NCBI GenBank assembly: GCA_001564055.1
Contig: LKNB01000022.1
Location: 1 to 45,794, forward strand
Direction of reading: 5' to 3'
Origin: Rhodothermaceae bacterium Tc-Br11_B2g6_7
Lineage (GTDB): Bacteria; Bacteroidota; Rhodothermia; Rhodothermales; Salinibacteraceae
DNA length: 45,794 bases
The first letter of the stretch is position 1; every line of letters begins with the position of its first letter. Made by a program: the position numbers and the translations under genes. This document shows positions 1 to 9,881 of this stretch, in pieces. The notes beneath the pieces are model-generated. The model had not been told where the DNA came from. It searched no databases and saw only the letters and a list, made by a program, of their open reading frames with translations.

Positions 1-955
1 CCGGCACCTCCGCCGCCAGCTCGCCCACATCGGTAGTGATGACGGGCTTCTCGAAATGGAACGCGACCTGGGCCACGCCGCTCTGTGTAGCCGAGCGGTA
101 GGGCTGCACCACCACGTCGGCCGCGGAAAAGTAAGTAGGCACGCTCTCTGTCGGGATGTAATGGGCGTGCAGCACCACATAGTCCGTCAGCCCCTGCGTG
201 CGAATCAGCTCGCGGTAGGGCTCCTCGTCCTCGTAGAACTCCCCGGCAATCACCAGGTGCACCTTGGGGAGGTACTCACGGATGTGAGGCAGGGCCTCCA
301 GCAACACGTCCAGCCCCTTGTAGGCCCGTACAAACCCGAAGAACAGCAAGACCTGCGCGTCGCTGGGCAGGTTCAGCCGGCGACGGGCCTCGGCCACGTC
401 CAGGCCATCCCCAAACTGATGATAGGGCGGATGGGCCACCTGCTGCATGGGCACGCGATAGCTCGTCAGGCGGCGCAGGTCGTTCGCCACCATACGCGAG
501 AGGGCCACGAAGCCGTCACAGGCGTTAAACAGGTACCGGCTCAGCGCAATATCGCCCAGGCGCCGCTCGTGCGGCAGGGCGTTGTGCACGACGGCCAGGC
601 AACGAATACCTTCCGCCCGGAGCAGCCGGGCGATGGTGCCGAACGCCGGCGCAAAGAAGGGCATCCAGTGCTGAAAGAGCACCACGTCCGGCGCTTCCCG
701 GATGATGTGCTGCGCCGCCCGTATCCACGAGACGGGGTTGATGGAGTCGATGAGCCGCACCGACGGCACGGGGCGAACCGGCGGGCGCGACTCCAGCTGC
801 GAGCGCCCCGGAAAGAGGCGGCGGGGATACTGCCGCGTGAACGTCAACGCCGTTACGTCGTGCCCCCGGTCCTTCAGGGCATGCGCGGTCGCTTCGGTGA
901 AGTGCGCGATACCACCACGGTACGGATAAACGGGGCCCACAAGGATGATGCGCAT
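1..955 (-). CDS. Glycosyltransferase family 4 (GT-B fold), 3' end outside window
   Basis: Transfers a sugar from a nucleotide-sugar donor, probably during surface polysaccharide or exopolysaccharide synthesis; the substrate cannot be told from sequence. Reading from an ATG at 953-955, the protein begins MRIILVGPVYPYRGG, the usual GT4 N-terminal strand with its glycine-rich loop. It continues through an N-terminal GT-B domain to a C-terminal donor domain with LLFFGFVRAYKGLDVLL and QPYRSATQSGVAQVAF, followed by KPVITTDVGE, the typical GT4 end-of-domain motif. The frame stays open to base 1, so about 318 residues are present and the last 60 or so are missing. The Glu of the usual E-x7-E donor motif appears as Gln in QSGVAQVAF, which occurs in some GT4 subgroups. 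It lies downstream of the SLC13 transporter, 122 nt away. Confidence in the family is high and in the specific role low. Confidence 0.88.
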   Translation of the reverse strand, partial: MRIILVGPVYPYRGGIAHFTEATAHALKDRGHDVTALTFTRQYPRRLFPGRSQLESRPPVRPVPSVRLIDSINPVSWIRAAQHIIREAPDVVLFQHWMPFFAPAFGTIARLLRAEGIRCLAVVHNALPHERRLGDIALSRYLFNACDGFVALSRMVANDLRRLTSYRVPMQQVAHPPYHQFGDGLDVAEARRRLNLPSDAQVLLFFGFVRAYKGLDVLLEALPHIREYLPKVHLVIAGEFYEDEEPYRELIRTQGLTDYVVLHAHYIPTESVPTYFSAADVVVQPYRSATQSGVAQVAFHFEKPVITTDVGELAAEVP

Positions 956-1077
956 AAACAAGAGAAGCACGGTGAAAAGAAACGAGCCGCCGAAGCGGGC
1001 GCACGTCTAACATCCCACTTTACGGTGAGCGATGCAACTGGAAATCCCACAGGCGGGCGATGGCCACCGACGCGGGC

Positions 1078-2589
1078 TCAGGAGGCGCTGGCCCAGTCGG
1101 GGACCACCCCGAGCTCTACGCCAAAAACAAACGGCACAAGCACGTAGGCGGCCAGGGTAATGAGCAAAACGAAGAGCAGGTTCAGCCACACCCCGGCACG
1201 AGCCATCTCGGGAATGGTCACGTCGCCACTCCCAAACACAACCGCGTTGGGCGGTGTCGCCACCGGCAGCATGAACGCCGCGCTGGCGGCCAGCGCCACA
1301 GGCACCACCAGGAGGAAGGGGTTCTCGCCAATCCCTACCGCAACGGACGCCATGATGGGCAGGAAGGCGGCGGCTGTGGCGGTGTTGCTGGTGACCTCGG
1401 TCAGCAGGATAATCGCCGCCGTCACGATCATCACCGTCAGCAGAAGGGGCAACCCGCCCACCACGCTGAGGGCCTCACCGATCCAGGTGGCCAGCCCGGT
1501 ACGCTCCACGGCGGCCGCAAGCGAGAGCCCCCCGCCAAACAGAAGCAGTACGCCCCAGGGCAGCTGCTGCGCCGCCTCCCAGTCGAGCACAAACTGCCCC
1601 TTTGCCAGATCCACCGGCAGGAAGAAGAGCACCACGCCGCCAAAGACGGCAATTCCCGCATCGGACAGGCCGGGCACGACTGTGCTGAGCAGCGGACGGG
1701 TGATCCACAGGAGGGCAACCGTGGCAAATACTCCGCCCACCAAGCGCTCGGCCCGGCTGAGGCGGCCCAGGCGCTCCAGCTCGCGCCTCACCAGGGCCGC
1801 CCCGCCCACCAGTTCCACCGCGTCCAGCGTGAAGAGCCACCGGGTCAGCACCACGTATGCGAGCGGTAGCCCCACGAGCACCAGTGGCACCCCCATCCCC
1901 ATCCACTGGGCAAAGCCTACGTCCACGCCATACGTCTCGACCAGAAACCCAGCCAGGAGGGCGTTCGGCGGAGTGCCAATCAGCGTGCCGATGCCGCCGA
2001 TGTTGCAGGCGTACGCAATCGACAGCATCAGCGCCACGGCAAAACCGCCCACCTGTGCCGACTGCGAGCCAGCATTCGCGCGAGCCAGCGCTACCACCGA
2101 CAGCCCGATGGGCAGCATCATCATAGCCGTCGCGGTATTGCTGATCCACATGCTGAGGAACGCCGCCGCAATCATAAAGCCGCCGATGATCCGGCGTGGG
2201 CTTGTCCCAACGAACGCGATCGTGCGCAGCGCGATGCGCCGGTGCAGGTCCCAGCGCTCCATCGCAATCGCGATCAGAAATCCGCCCAGAAAAAGAAAGA
2301 TGAGCGGATTCGCATACGGCGCCGTCGTATCCGCAATAGAGCCCACGCCCAGCACGGGAAACAGGACCACCGGCAGGAGCGCGGTGACAGGGATCGGAAG
2401 CGCTTCCGAAATCCACCAGATCGCCATGAGCGCTCCTACCGCTGCGGCGCGCCAGCCGGGGAGGTCAAGCCCTTCGGGGGGTGGCAGCACCAGCAGCAGC
2501 CCAAAGACCAGCGCGCCCGCAAGGAGGCCTATCCGCTGCCGGGTAGCGTACGCCTGGGGCGCTGCACTTGACGACGCATCGGTGGTCAT
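1078..2589 (-). CDS. SLC13/DASS-family sodium:anion symporter
   Basis: Inner-membrane carrier of the divalent anion:Na+ symporter family, which moves dicarboxylates, sulfate or related anions with sodium. The protein is about 503 residues with some eleven hydrophobic segments. Family signatures are both Ser-Asn-Thr motifs, SNTATAMMMLP in the first half and SNTATAAAFLP in the second, each followed by a Pro-Pro-Asn loop (GTPPNALLAG and ATPPNAVVFG). These pairs form the two anion/Na+ sites in characterised relatives such as VcINDY. I chose the ATG at 2587-2589 (MTTDASSSAAP), because the upstream extension to 2691 is a low-complexity leader without membrane or family character. Sodium coupling would fit a saline habitat. 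The gene lies between two glycosyltransferases and there is no strong evidence for a shared function. Whether it prefers dicarboxylate or sulfate is unknown. Confidence 0.92.
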   Translation of the reverse strand: MTTDASSSAAPQAYATRQRIGLLAGALVFGLLLVLPPPEGLDLPGWRAAAVGALMAIWWISEALPIPVTALLPVVLFPVLGVGSIADTTAPYANPLIFLFLGGFLIAIAMERWDLHRRIALRTIAFVGTSPRRIIGGFMIAAAFLSMWISNTATAMMMLPIGLSVVALARANAGSQSAQVGGFAVALMLSIAYACNIGGIGTLIGTPPNALLAGFLVETYGVDVGFAQWMGMGVPLVLVGLPLAYVVLTRWLFTLDAVELVGGAALVRRELERLGRLSRAERLVGGVFATVALLWITRPLLSTVVPGLSDAGIAVFGGVVLFFLPVDLAKGQFVLDWEAAQQLPWGVLLLFGGGLSLAAAVERTGLATWIGEALSVVGGLPLLLTVMIVTAAIILLTEVTSNTATAAAFLPIMASVAVGIGENPFLLVVPVALAASAAFMLPVATPPNAVVFGSGDVTIPEMARAGVWLNLLFVLLITLAAYVLVPFVFGVELGVVPDWASAS

Positions 2590-2739
2590 GACTGTGGAGT
2601 GAAAAGAGGAAACGACGCGCTGCGACAGGCCCCGACGGGCCGGTGCAGCTACAGGGGCCAGCCAATGCCACCCGCTTTTACGGTCCGTCAAAACGCAGGA
2701 TCAGACCCGCGCCCGCATGTCTGCTCTCTGCAGGCGCGC

Positions 2740-3693
2740 TCAGGCCGCCTCCCGTACGGACACCGTGTGCGCCTCAGCCACCTCGTACGCCCCCTCCTCT
2801 TCCATCCGCCGGCTGATGATCATCTCCCCCAACAGCCCTGTGGTAAACATCTGCGCCCCGAATAGGATCATCAGCAGCCCCAGCAGCAACAGGGGCCGGT
2901 CGCCGATGTAGTTGCCGTAAATGACCTTGTCGAGCGTAAGGTAGAGGCTGATGCCGAGGCCCGCCAGAAAGGAGAGCGTCCCCAGTCCACCGAAGAAGTG
3001 CATCGGGCGGGCGGCAAAGCGGGTCAGGAAGACGACCGAGATGAGATCCAGAAAGCCCCGGATGAAGCGCTCCAACCCAAACTTCGTCTGGCCGTGTTGC
3101 CGGGGGCGGTGCTGCACCTCCACCTCGGTGATGCGGTCGAACCCCTCCCACTTGGCCAGGAGCGGGATGTAGCGATGCAGCTCGCCGTACAGCGTGACGT
3201 GCTCCACTACCTCCCGCCGGTAGACTTTCAGCCCACAGTTGAAGTCGTGCAGCGGCAGGCCCGACACGATGCGGGTGACGCGGTTGAAGAAGCGGCTCGG
3301 GAGGGTCTTCGAGAGCGGGTCCTGCCGCTTTCGCTTCCATCCACTGACCAGGTCGTAGCCTTCCTCCAGCTTGGCGATGAGCGCGGGGAGCTCGTGCGGG
3401 TCGTCCTGCAGGTCGGCGTCGAGGGTGGCCACGTAGCGGCCCCGCGCGTGGTCGAAGCCCGCTGCCAGCGCGGCCGACTTGCCATAGTTGCGCCGGAGCC
3501 GAATACCCGCCACACGCCGATCTTCAGCGTGAAGCTGCGCGATGGTGGCCCAGGTGTCGTCGCGGGAGCCGTCGTCTACGATCCACACCTCGTAGGTCCA
3601 GGCCTGCTGCCGGCACACGGTATGCAGCTCCGCCACCAGCTCGGGCAGCGAAGCCGCTTCTTCGTAGGCAGGAACGACGATGCTCAGATCCAT
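2740..3693 (-). CDS. Membrane glycosyltransferase family 2 (GtrB/DPM1-like)
   Basis: Likely transfers a hexose or related sugar from a nucleotide donor to a polyprenyl phosphate carrier at the inner membrane, as GtrB/ArnC/DPM1 relatives do. The 317-residue protein starts MDLSIVVPAYEE and has VDDGSRDDT near residues 39-46 and DADLQDD near 92-98, the two Asp-rich metal/donor-binding motifs of GT2. The catalytic domain ends around residue 225. It is followed by an amphipathic stretch and two transmembrane helices (around 232-255 and 265-290), the standard architecture of the polyprenol-phosphate subgroup. The start is an ATG just 3' of a short spacer from gyrB. It points the same way as gyrB, and cotranscription is possible but not shown. 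Confidence 0.9.
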   Translation of the reverse strand: MDLSIVVPAYEEAASLPELVAELHTVCRQQAWTYEVWIVDDGSRDDTWATIAQLHAEDRRVAGIRLRRNYGKSAALAAGFDHARGRYVATLDADLQDDPHELPALIAKLEEGYDLVSGWKRKRQDPLSKTLPSRFFNRVTRIVSGLPLHDFNCGLKVYRREVVEHVTLYGELHRYIPLLAKWEGFDRITEVEVQHRPRQHGQTKFGLERFIRGFLDLISVVFLTRFAARPMHFFGGLGTLSFLAGLGISLYLTLDKVIYGNYIGDRPLLLLGLLMILFGAQMFTTGLLGEMIISRRMEEEGAYEVAEAHTVSVREAA

Positions 3694-3789
3694 CGACCAG
3701 GCGGGGGTTGTGCGTACGAACGATGTCCTCTACGCCTCACCCGGCCGTTTGTGCGCGCGCCACGGCTGCGACCCGGGGGGTACATCCGG

Positions 3790-5922
<2,133 letters not shown>

Positions 5923-5969
5923 TTATACTGGGCCGTGCCCTGCTTTCCCCACTGAACGTGTTCCAACTG

Positions 5970-6950
5970 ATGATCCGCCCGCAATCTACCCTCCGCTTTG
6001 CCTCGCCCTACACCACCCACGACCCCATCCTGCGCCTCATCGGCAACACGCCGCTTGTGGCGTACCCCGGCATCGCGGATGGACGCGTGCAGTGCAAGCT
6101 GGAGTCGGCCAACCCCACGGGCTCGATGAAGGACCGCGTAGCGCTGGGCATCCTGCTGGAGGCTGTGGCCGCCAACGGAAATGTGCACACCGTCGTGGAG
6201 GCCAGCTCAGGCAACACCGCCGGTGCGGTAGCGCTGGTGGCCAACCGTCTGGGCCTGCGCTGCCACCTGACCTGCCCCGAAACCACCAGCCCCCACAAGA
6301 TTGGCTACATGCGTGCTTTTGGCGCCACCGTGCATCGGTGCCCAGCGGTCGATAGCAGCCACCCCGACCACTACCGCGCTGCGGCCCGCCGCCTGGCTGA
6401 CACGCTGGATGCCTTCTTGATCAACCAGTACGAAAACCAGGGCAACCCCACGGTGCACGCCCGATGGACCGGCCCGGAACTGTGGGCGCAGATGGACGGT
6501 CAGCTGACGCACCTCGTCTGTGCGATGGGCACGGGGGGCTTGATGAGCGGCACCGCGCGCTACGTGAAGGAGGCCGCAGCGGAGGCCGGTCGGTCGGTGC
6601 GCACGGTAGGGGTAGATGCGGTAGCCTCTAACATTGCCAACAGCTTCTACGGGGCGCCACCCGTACCGTACGAGACGGCCGTGGAAGGCCTCGGCAAAAA
6701 TGAGAAGCTATCCACCATGTGGTTCGATGCCATCGACGAGATCCGTCGCGTGGAGGATGCCACGGCGTTTACCCAGGCCCGGGCGGCTGCGCGGGACCAC
6801 GGCCTGCTCATCGGCCCGAGCGCGGGCGCCGCCTTGCACGTCGCGTTGCAGGTGCACCAGGAAGACCCCAGCGCTTGCATCGGCGTTATCATCTGCGACG
6901 GTGGCGATCAGTACTTCGACACGCTGTTTGCTGATACGTCTGACGCCTGA
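5970..6950 (+). CDS. PLP-dependent cysteine synthase family protein
   Basis: Fold-type II PLP enzyme related to O-acetylserine sulfhydrylase (CysK/CysM) and cystathionine beta-synthase; probably replaces the beta-substituent of an activated serine with sulfide or another thiol. The 326-residue protein carries ANPTGSMKDR with the Schiff-base lysine at residue 54, the substrate loop SSGNTA near 79-84, the phosphate-binding GTGGLMSG, and IGPSAGAAL near the C-terminus. The common forms are TSGNTG and GTGGTI/TG, so this is a somewhat divergent subgroup and exact substrate is uncertain. I use the ATG at 5970; an in-frame GTG at 5958 would add four residues. It is divergent from gyrB across a 224-nt gap. 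The phosphatase gene begins 37 nt after its stop, so the two may be cotranscribed. Confidence 0.88.
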   Translation: MIRPQSTLRFASPYTTHDPILRLIGNTPLVAYPGIADGRVQCKLESANPTGSMKDRVALGILLEAVAANGNVHTVVEASSGNTAGAVALVANRLGLRCHLTCPETTSPHKIGYMRAFGATVHRCPAVDSSHPDHYRAAARRLADTLDAFLINQYENQGNPTVHARWTGPELWAQMDGQLTHLVCAMGTGGLMSGTARYVKEAAAEAGRSVRTVGVDAVASNIANSFYGAPPVPYETAVEGLGKNEKLSTMWFDAIDEIRRVEDATAFTQARAAARDHGLLIGPSAGAALHVALQVHQEDPSACIGVIICDGGDQYFDTLFADTSDA

Positions 6951-6987
6951 CCGCGCGGACGCCCCCTTGCCTTTCTTTCCTTGATCC

Positions 6988-8241
6988 ATGGCACGCGCCT
7001 TTCCCTATCAAAAAGTGGCTCCAGCACGCGAGCTGCTCATCTGGCTTGGGGTGGCTACGGCGCTGGGTGTCCTGAACTGGGGCCTGAGCCTCCCGGAGAT
7101 GGGGGGTGATGCCTGGCGCTATAGTAAGTTTTTACTGCTGCATCTGGCCTTCAGCTACTTCGTCTTCGCCCACATCTTGACGCTAGTGGTCGGGTTCCGG
7201 ACGTTTCTGATGCGGCAGGTGGGGGCCTGGCCGGAGGCCGGGCAGCACGCGGCCGGCATTGGCTCTGCCTTCGTGGGCTTTGTGATCGGCATGTTCAATC
7301 TGAACTGGTTTGTGCCGCTGCTGGGCACGTTTTTCTTCCCCGGTGAATCCTTCAGCTTTACCTTCCCCGGTACCGACCCGTGGCAGACGTTTGGCATGTT
7401 TATCGGCATCACCCTCATCGGTGTGTTTGCGGTCTCGTACTACACCATGCGGCTCAACCTGAAGGCCAGCTATGGCATCCACGTGGAACGCGAGCGGCTC
7501 CGAGGCGAACTTGAGACGGCCCGTGAGATGCAACTGCAGGTGATGCCCTCGGCAGATCCGGTGATGCGGGGCATGGACGTGGCCGGCGTATGCCTTCCGG
7601 CTGCCGAGGTCGGGGGCGACTACTTCGACTACATGTGGCTGGATGACAACGAGCGCCTGCTCTGCATCACGATGGCGGACGTCAGCGGCAAAGGGCTGAA
7701 GGCGGCGATGGCGGCGGTGATGGTGAGCGGCATGCTGCACGTCACCACGCCCAACGCTAAGAACCCGGCTGAGGTGCTCACCCTGATCAACAATCCGCTG
7801 CGCCATAAGATTGACGCGCGCATGTTTGTGGCGATGCAACTGGCGGTGGTGGACACCGAGCGCCGCACCGTGACGCTGGCCAATGCCGGGCAGATGCCGC
7901 CGCTGCTGCTGCGGGAGGGCGCCGTCTGCCCCCTCACGACCGACGGCCCCCGCTTCCCCCTCGGCGCTACGGGCGATGTGACGTACGAGCCTCGCACCAT
8001 CAGCCTGCAGCCTGGCGATACGCTGCTGCTCTACACCGACGGCGTAAACGAAGCTATGAACGCCGACCGTGAGCTGTTTGGAGAGGAGCGCCTCCGGGAC
8101 CTCCTGCAGCACACCGCAGGGCAGCCCGCAGCCGCCATCGTGGAGGCCATCCGCGAGGCCGTCCGCCGCTTCACCGGCGCCCAGCCCCAGCACGACGATG
8201 TGACCCTGGTGGTGATACGGGTTGTTAATGCTACTATTTGA
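6988..8241 (+). CDS. Membrane PP2C-type SpoIIE/RsbU-like serine phosphatase
   Basis: Dephosphorylates Ser/Thr on partner proteins, in known relatives anti-anti-sigma factors of a partner-switching module. The 417-residue protein has four predicted membrane helices in residues 10-150, a short coiled-coil linker (RERLRGELETAREMQLQ) and a cytoplasmic SpoIIE domain. Metal-binding landmarks are AEVGGDYFDYM, MADVSGKGLKAAM, LYTDGVNEAMN and HDDVTLVVIRV, all with the expected aspartates, so the enzyme should be active. The membrane part replaces the usual PAS/GAF sensor and resembles no family I can name. No anti-sigma or anti-anti-sigma partner lies in the window, so its target is unknown. The start is the ATG at 6988, preceded by a short gap from the cysteine-synthase gene. 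Confidence 0.9.
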   Translation: MARAFPYQKVAPARELLIWLGVATALGVLNWGLSLPEMGGDAWRYSKFLLLHLAFSYFVFAHILTLVVGFRTFLMRQVGAWPEAGQHAAGIGSAFVGFVIGMFNLNWFVPLLGTFFFPGESFSFTFPGTDPWQTFGMFIGITLIGVFAVSYYTMRLNLKASYGIHVERERLRGELETAREMQLQVMPSADPVMRGMDVAGVCLPAAEVGGDYFDYMWLDDNERLLCITMADVSGKGLKAAMAAVMVSGMLHVTTPNAKNPAEVLTLINNPLRHKIDARMFVAMQLAVVDTERRTVTLANAGQMPPLLLREGAVCPLTTDGPRFPLGATGDVTYEPRTISLQPGDTLLLYTDGVNEAMNADRELFGEERLRDLLQHTAGQPAAAIVEAIREAVRRFTGAQPQHDDVTLVVIRVVNATI

Positions 8242-8278
8242 GGCCGCCGCGGTAAAAAGCCGGCTTTCTAATAGCGAT

Positions 8279-8315
8279 TGTGACGAACAACCTCGCTAAG
8301 TAGGTACTCGTCACA
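8279..8315. other. Inverted repeat downstream of the phosphatase gene
   Basis: Perfect 8-bp arms TGTGACGA and TCGTCACA enclose inner arms ACCT/AGGT, giving a stable cruciform or RNA hairpin just after the phosphatase stop codon. There is no T-tract on either side, so a simple intrinsic terminator is doubtful. It may be an operator or a processing/stability structure. It marks the left boundary of the AT-richer island. Confidence 0.45.
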
Positions 8316-8399
8316 TTGACGGCTGGTTTAGCGGGGGCCCCTCTGATACGAGAGCGAAAAGAATTGAACTCAAAAAGGACGCCACCGAAGTGCATTGGC

Positions 8400-8460
8400 C
8401 TACAATAATAAACAATTAACTTAATATAATATTCATCATATCTTACCCCCCTATATATTC
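8400..8460 (+). promoter_or_regulatory. Putative promoter of peptide-propeller-thioredoxin cassette 1
   Basis: This is a very AT-rich stretch in an otherwise GC-rich window. It contains TTAATATAATATTCAT followed by a C6 run and TATATATT at 8452-8459. The TATATATT ends exactly 37 nt before the peptide ATG at 8497. The same arrangement (TTAATA, ATATTCAT, homopolymer run, TATATT, 37 nt, ATG) is found upstream of cassette 2. The shared spacing suggests a conserved -10-like element, but no promoter consensus for this organism was available to test it. Confidence 0.4.
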
Positions 8461-8496
8461 GAATGCAGCTTACTCCCAACAAACCCTTGAAGCAGT

Positions 8497-8763
8497 ATGC
8501 TTACACTTCAGAATGTAGCGCTGATCGTATTCACATCGTTTTTGGGACTGACCTTAGGAGGTCTCGCACACGCATCTTTGTCGGGTGACCCTGCCCCAAG
8601 TACCTGTAGTGATATGTCATGCTGGTATATTGCGGGGGAAGAAGAAGAAACTGTAGACCCCGTTGATGACCCAAGTGATGAATTTGTCTGTCGCTATGAC
8701 CCAAACTGGCAATGCAACCTGTATTTCGGCGGTGAAGAATGCGGTCATCTTACATGCGGATAG
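8497..8763 (+). CDS. Small secreted Cys-rich acidic peptide (cassette 1)
   Basis: An 88-residue protein of no family I recognise. Residues 4-26 form a Sec signal peptide with a likely cleavage after AHA. The mature part of about 62 residues is acidic (run EEEE and several DD/DP pairs) and contains six cysteines at 37, 42, 65, 73, 82 and 87, an even number suited to three disulfides. It is the first gene of a tight cassette: the propeller gene starts 39 nt after its stop. A similarly placed secreted peptide with eight cysteines starts cassette 2. The general pattern (short signal-bearing Cys-rich peptide before a six-bladed propeller) recalls NVEALA peptides of Bacteroides, but the NVEALA motif itself is not present, so I do not assign that family. 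Coding is supported by the signal peptide, cysteine pattern and conserved cassette layout. Confidence 0.72.
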   Translation: MLTLQNVALIVFTSFLGLTLGGLAHASLSGDPAPSTCSDMSCWYIAGEEEETVDPVDDPSDEFVCRYDPNWQCNLYFGGEECGHLTCG

Positions 8764-8802
8764 TGCCCTATGCACTCTATATTTGTAAATTGAGGAGTTT
8801 TT

Positions 8803-9879
8803 ATGCCGGCGAAATGGCTGTTTCTGCTTCTTATATTTTTACCTATTCAGGATCATGATAACGGCATATCCTTCGATCACTCATTTGAACACGTCGTTGA
8901 CCAAGCTAACACCACCACCTTCGCTCAAGCCCCGCTGGAGAGAGTAGAGCGTGATGACGAAGCCTGGTCAGCAGGCGTGGCAGATGGTCCAGATGGTCTA
9001 CTTTTGGGGAATGTTAAGGATGTCGTCTCGTGGCGTGACTCCCTATTCTTCGTGCTTGATGACGTTTCGCAGACGGTAGTGGTCTTGGACCGGGCAGGTG
9101 ACATGGTGGACGAAGTGGGCCAACGCGGGCGCGGGCCAGGTGAGTTTACTGAACCGGTTGCCATCGCGGTTGACATTGAGGGCGTACTGTCCGTGGCCGA
9201 CCGGGACCGCAGGGTGCAACGCTTTAGACATCGACCCTCGGGTTATGAATATGACACCTCCTATACACTGCATTTCACCCCCACAGTAGCATGCGCCCTG
9301 GGCGAGCAGATTGTATTTGGAGGTCTCGACAGCGACCGACATACGTTGCATATGTATGGACCTGAAGGAACGCACCAGTACTCCTTCGGCCACCATTTTG
9401 CAGCTGAACACCCGATAAAGGCTATTACGTTCTCAGAGATATCCTCCGTCGTTTGTAGTGAGGCACTGGAGACCGTTGTAGCCTCGTTTCACTACGTGCC
9501 GTTCGTTCTGGCATATAGCATCAATGGCGAGCCGTTGTGGCAATCGACGCTGGAGACGTTTCGACCGATTCCCACCCGGGAAGCGACGTCTCCTGACGGC
9601 CGGCCCGAGTTTCGGCTCCTGAAACCCGAAGATGGCAGTCACATTGGGACAAGGCTCTTGCTCATCGATGATCAATTTGCGTTGTTTCAAGTGCGGCGCA
9701 TCGATCGAGCGCGTGATGCCAGAAACTACGATACCTACGTTTTTGATCTTGAAACCGGGAGTGGGGCCTTTCAAGGCCAACTTTCGTCCCGTGTGATGGC
9801 ATTTTCGAACCTGCATCACCTGCAGTATAGCGCTTCTCCATTCCCCCGACTGACGGCCTATCCACTAATTTCAGATTGA
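8803..9879 (+). CDS. Secreted six-bladed beta-propeller protein (cassette 1)
   Basis: Exported propeller of 358 residues with a short hydrophobic N-terminus (residues 4-15). The region VVVLDRAGDMVDEVG followed by QRGRGPGEF (around 110-120) is the hallmark of the six-bladed beta-propeller family common in Bacteroidota and relatives. Further blades have the pattern of hydrophobic strand, Asp-rich turn and strand (SLFFVLDD, VLSVADRDRRVQRF, FVLAYSINGEPLW). No catalytic motif is visible; such propellers usually act as binding scaffolds in the periplasm or outer surface. A good Shine-Dalgarno (GAGGAG) lies just before the ATG. Its stop codon is separated by only 2 nt from the next ATG, indicating translational coupling. 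The homologue in cassette 2 shares the GPGE motif and a later YxPxxLAYS segment but is otherwise divergent. Confidence 0.85.
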   Translation: MPAKWLFLLLIFLPIQDHDNGISFDHSFEHVVDQANTTTFAQAPLERVERDDEAWSAGVADGPDGLLLGNVKDVVSWRDSLFFVLDDVSQTVVVLDRAGDMVDEVGQRGRGPGEFTEPVAIAVDIEGVLSVADRDRRVQRFRHRPSGYEYDTSYTLHFTPTVACALGEQIVFGGLDSDRHTLHMYGPEGTHQYSFGHHFAAEHPIKAITFSEISSVVCSEALETVVASFHYVPFVLAYSINGEPLWQSTLETFRPIPTREATSPDGRPEFRLLKPEDGSHIGTRLLLIDDQFALFQVRRIDRARDARNYDTYVFDLETGSGAFQGQLSSRVMAFSNLHHLQYSASPFPRLTAYPLISD

Positions 9880-9881
9880 TA

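Noticed and set aside
1160..2602. Open frames on the plus strand across the SLC13 gene
   Set aside because: They are composition-driven shadows rich in Arg, Pro, Ser and Thr with no motif; the transporter on the other strand has clear paired SNT signatures.
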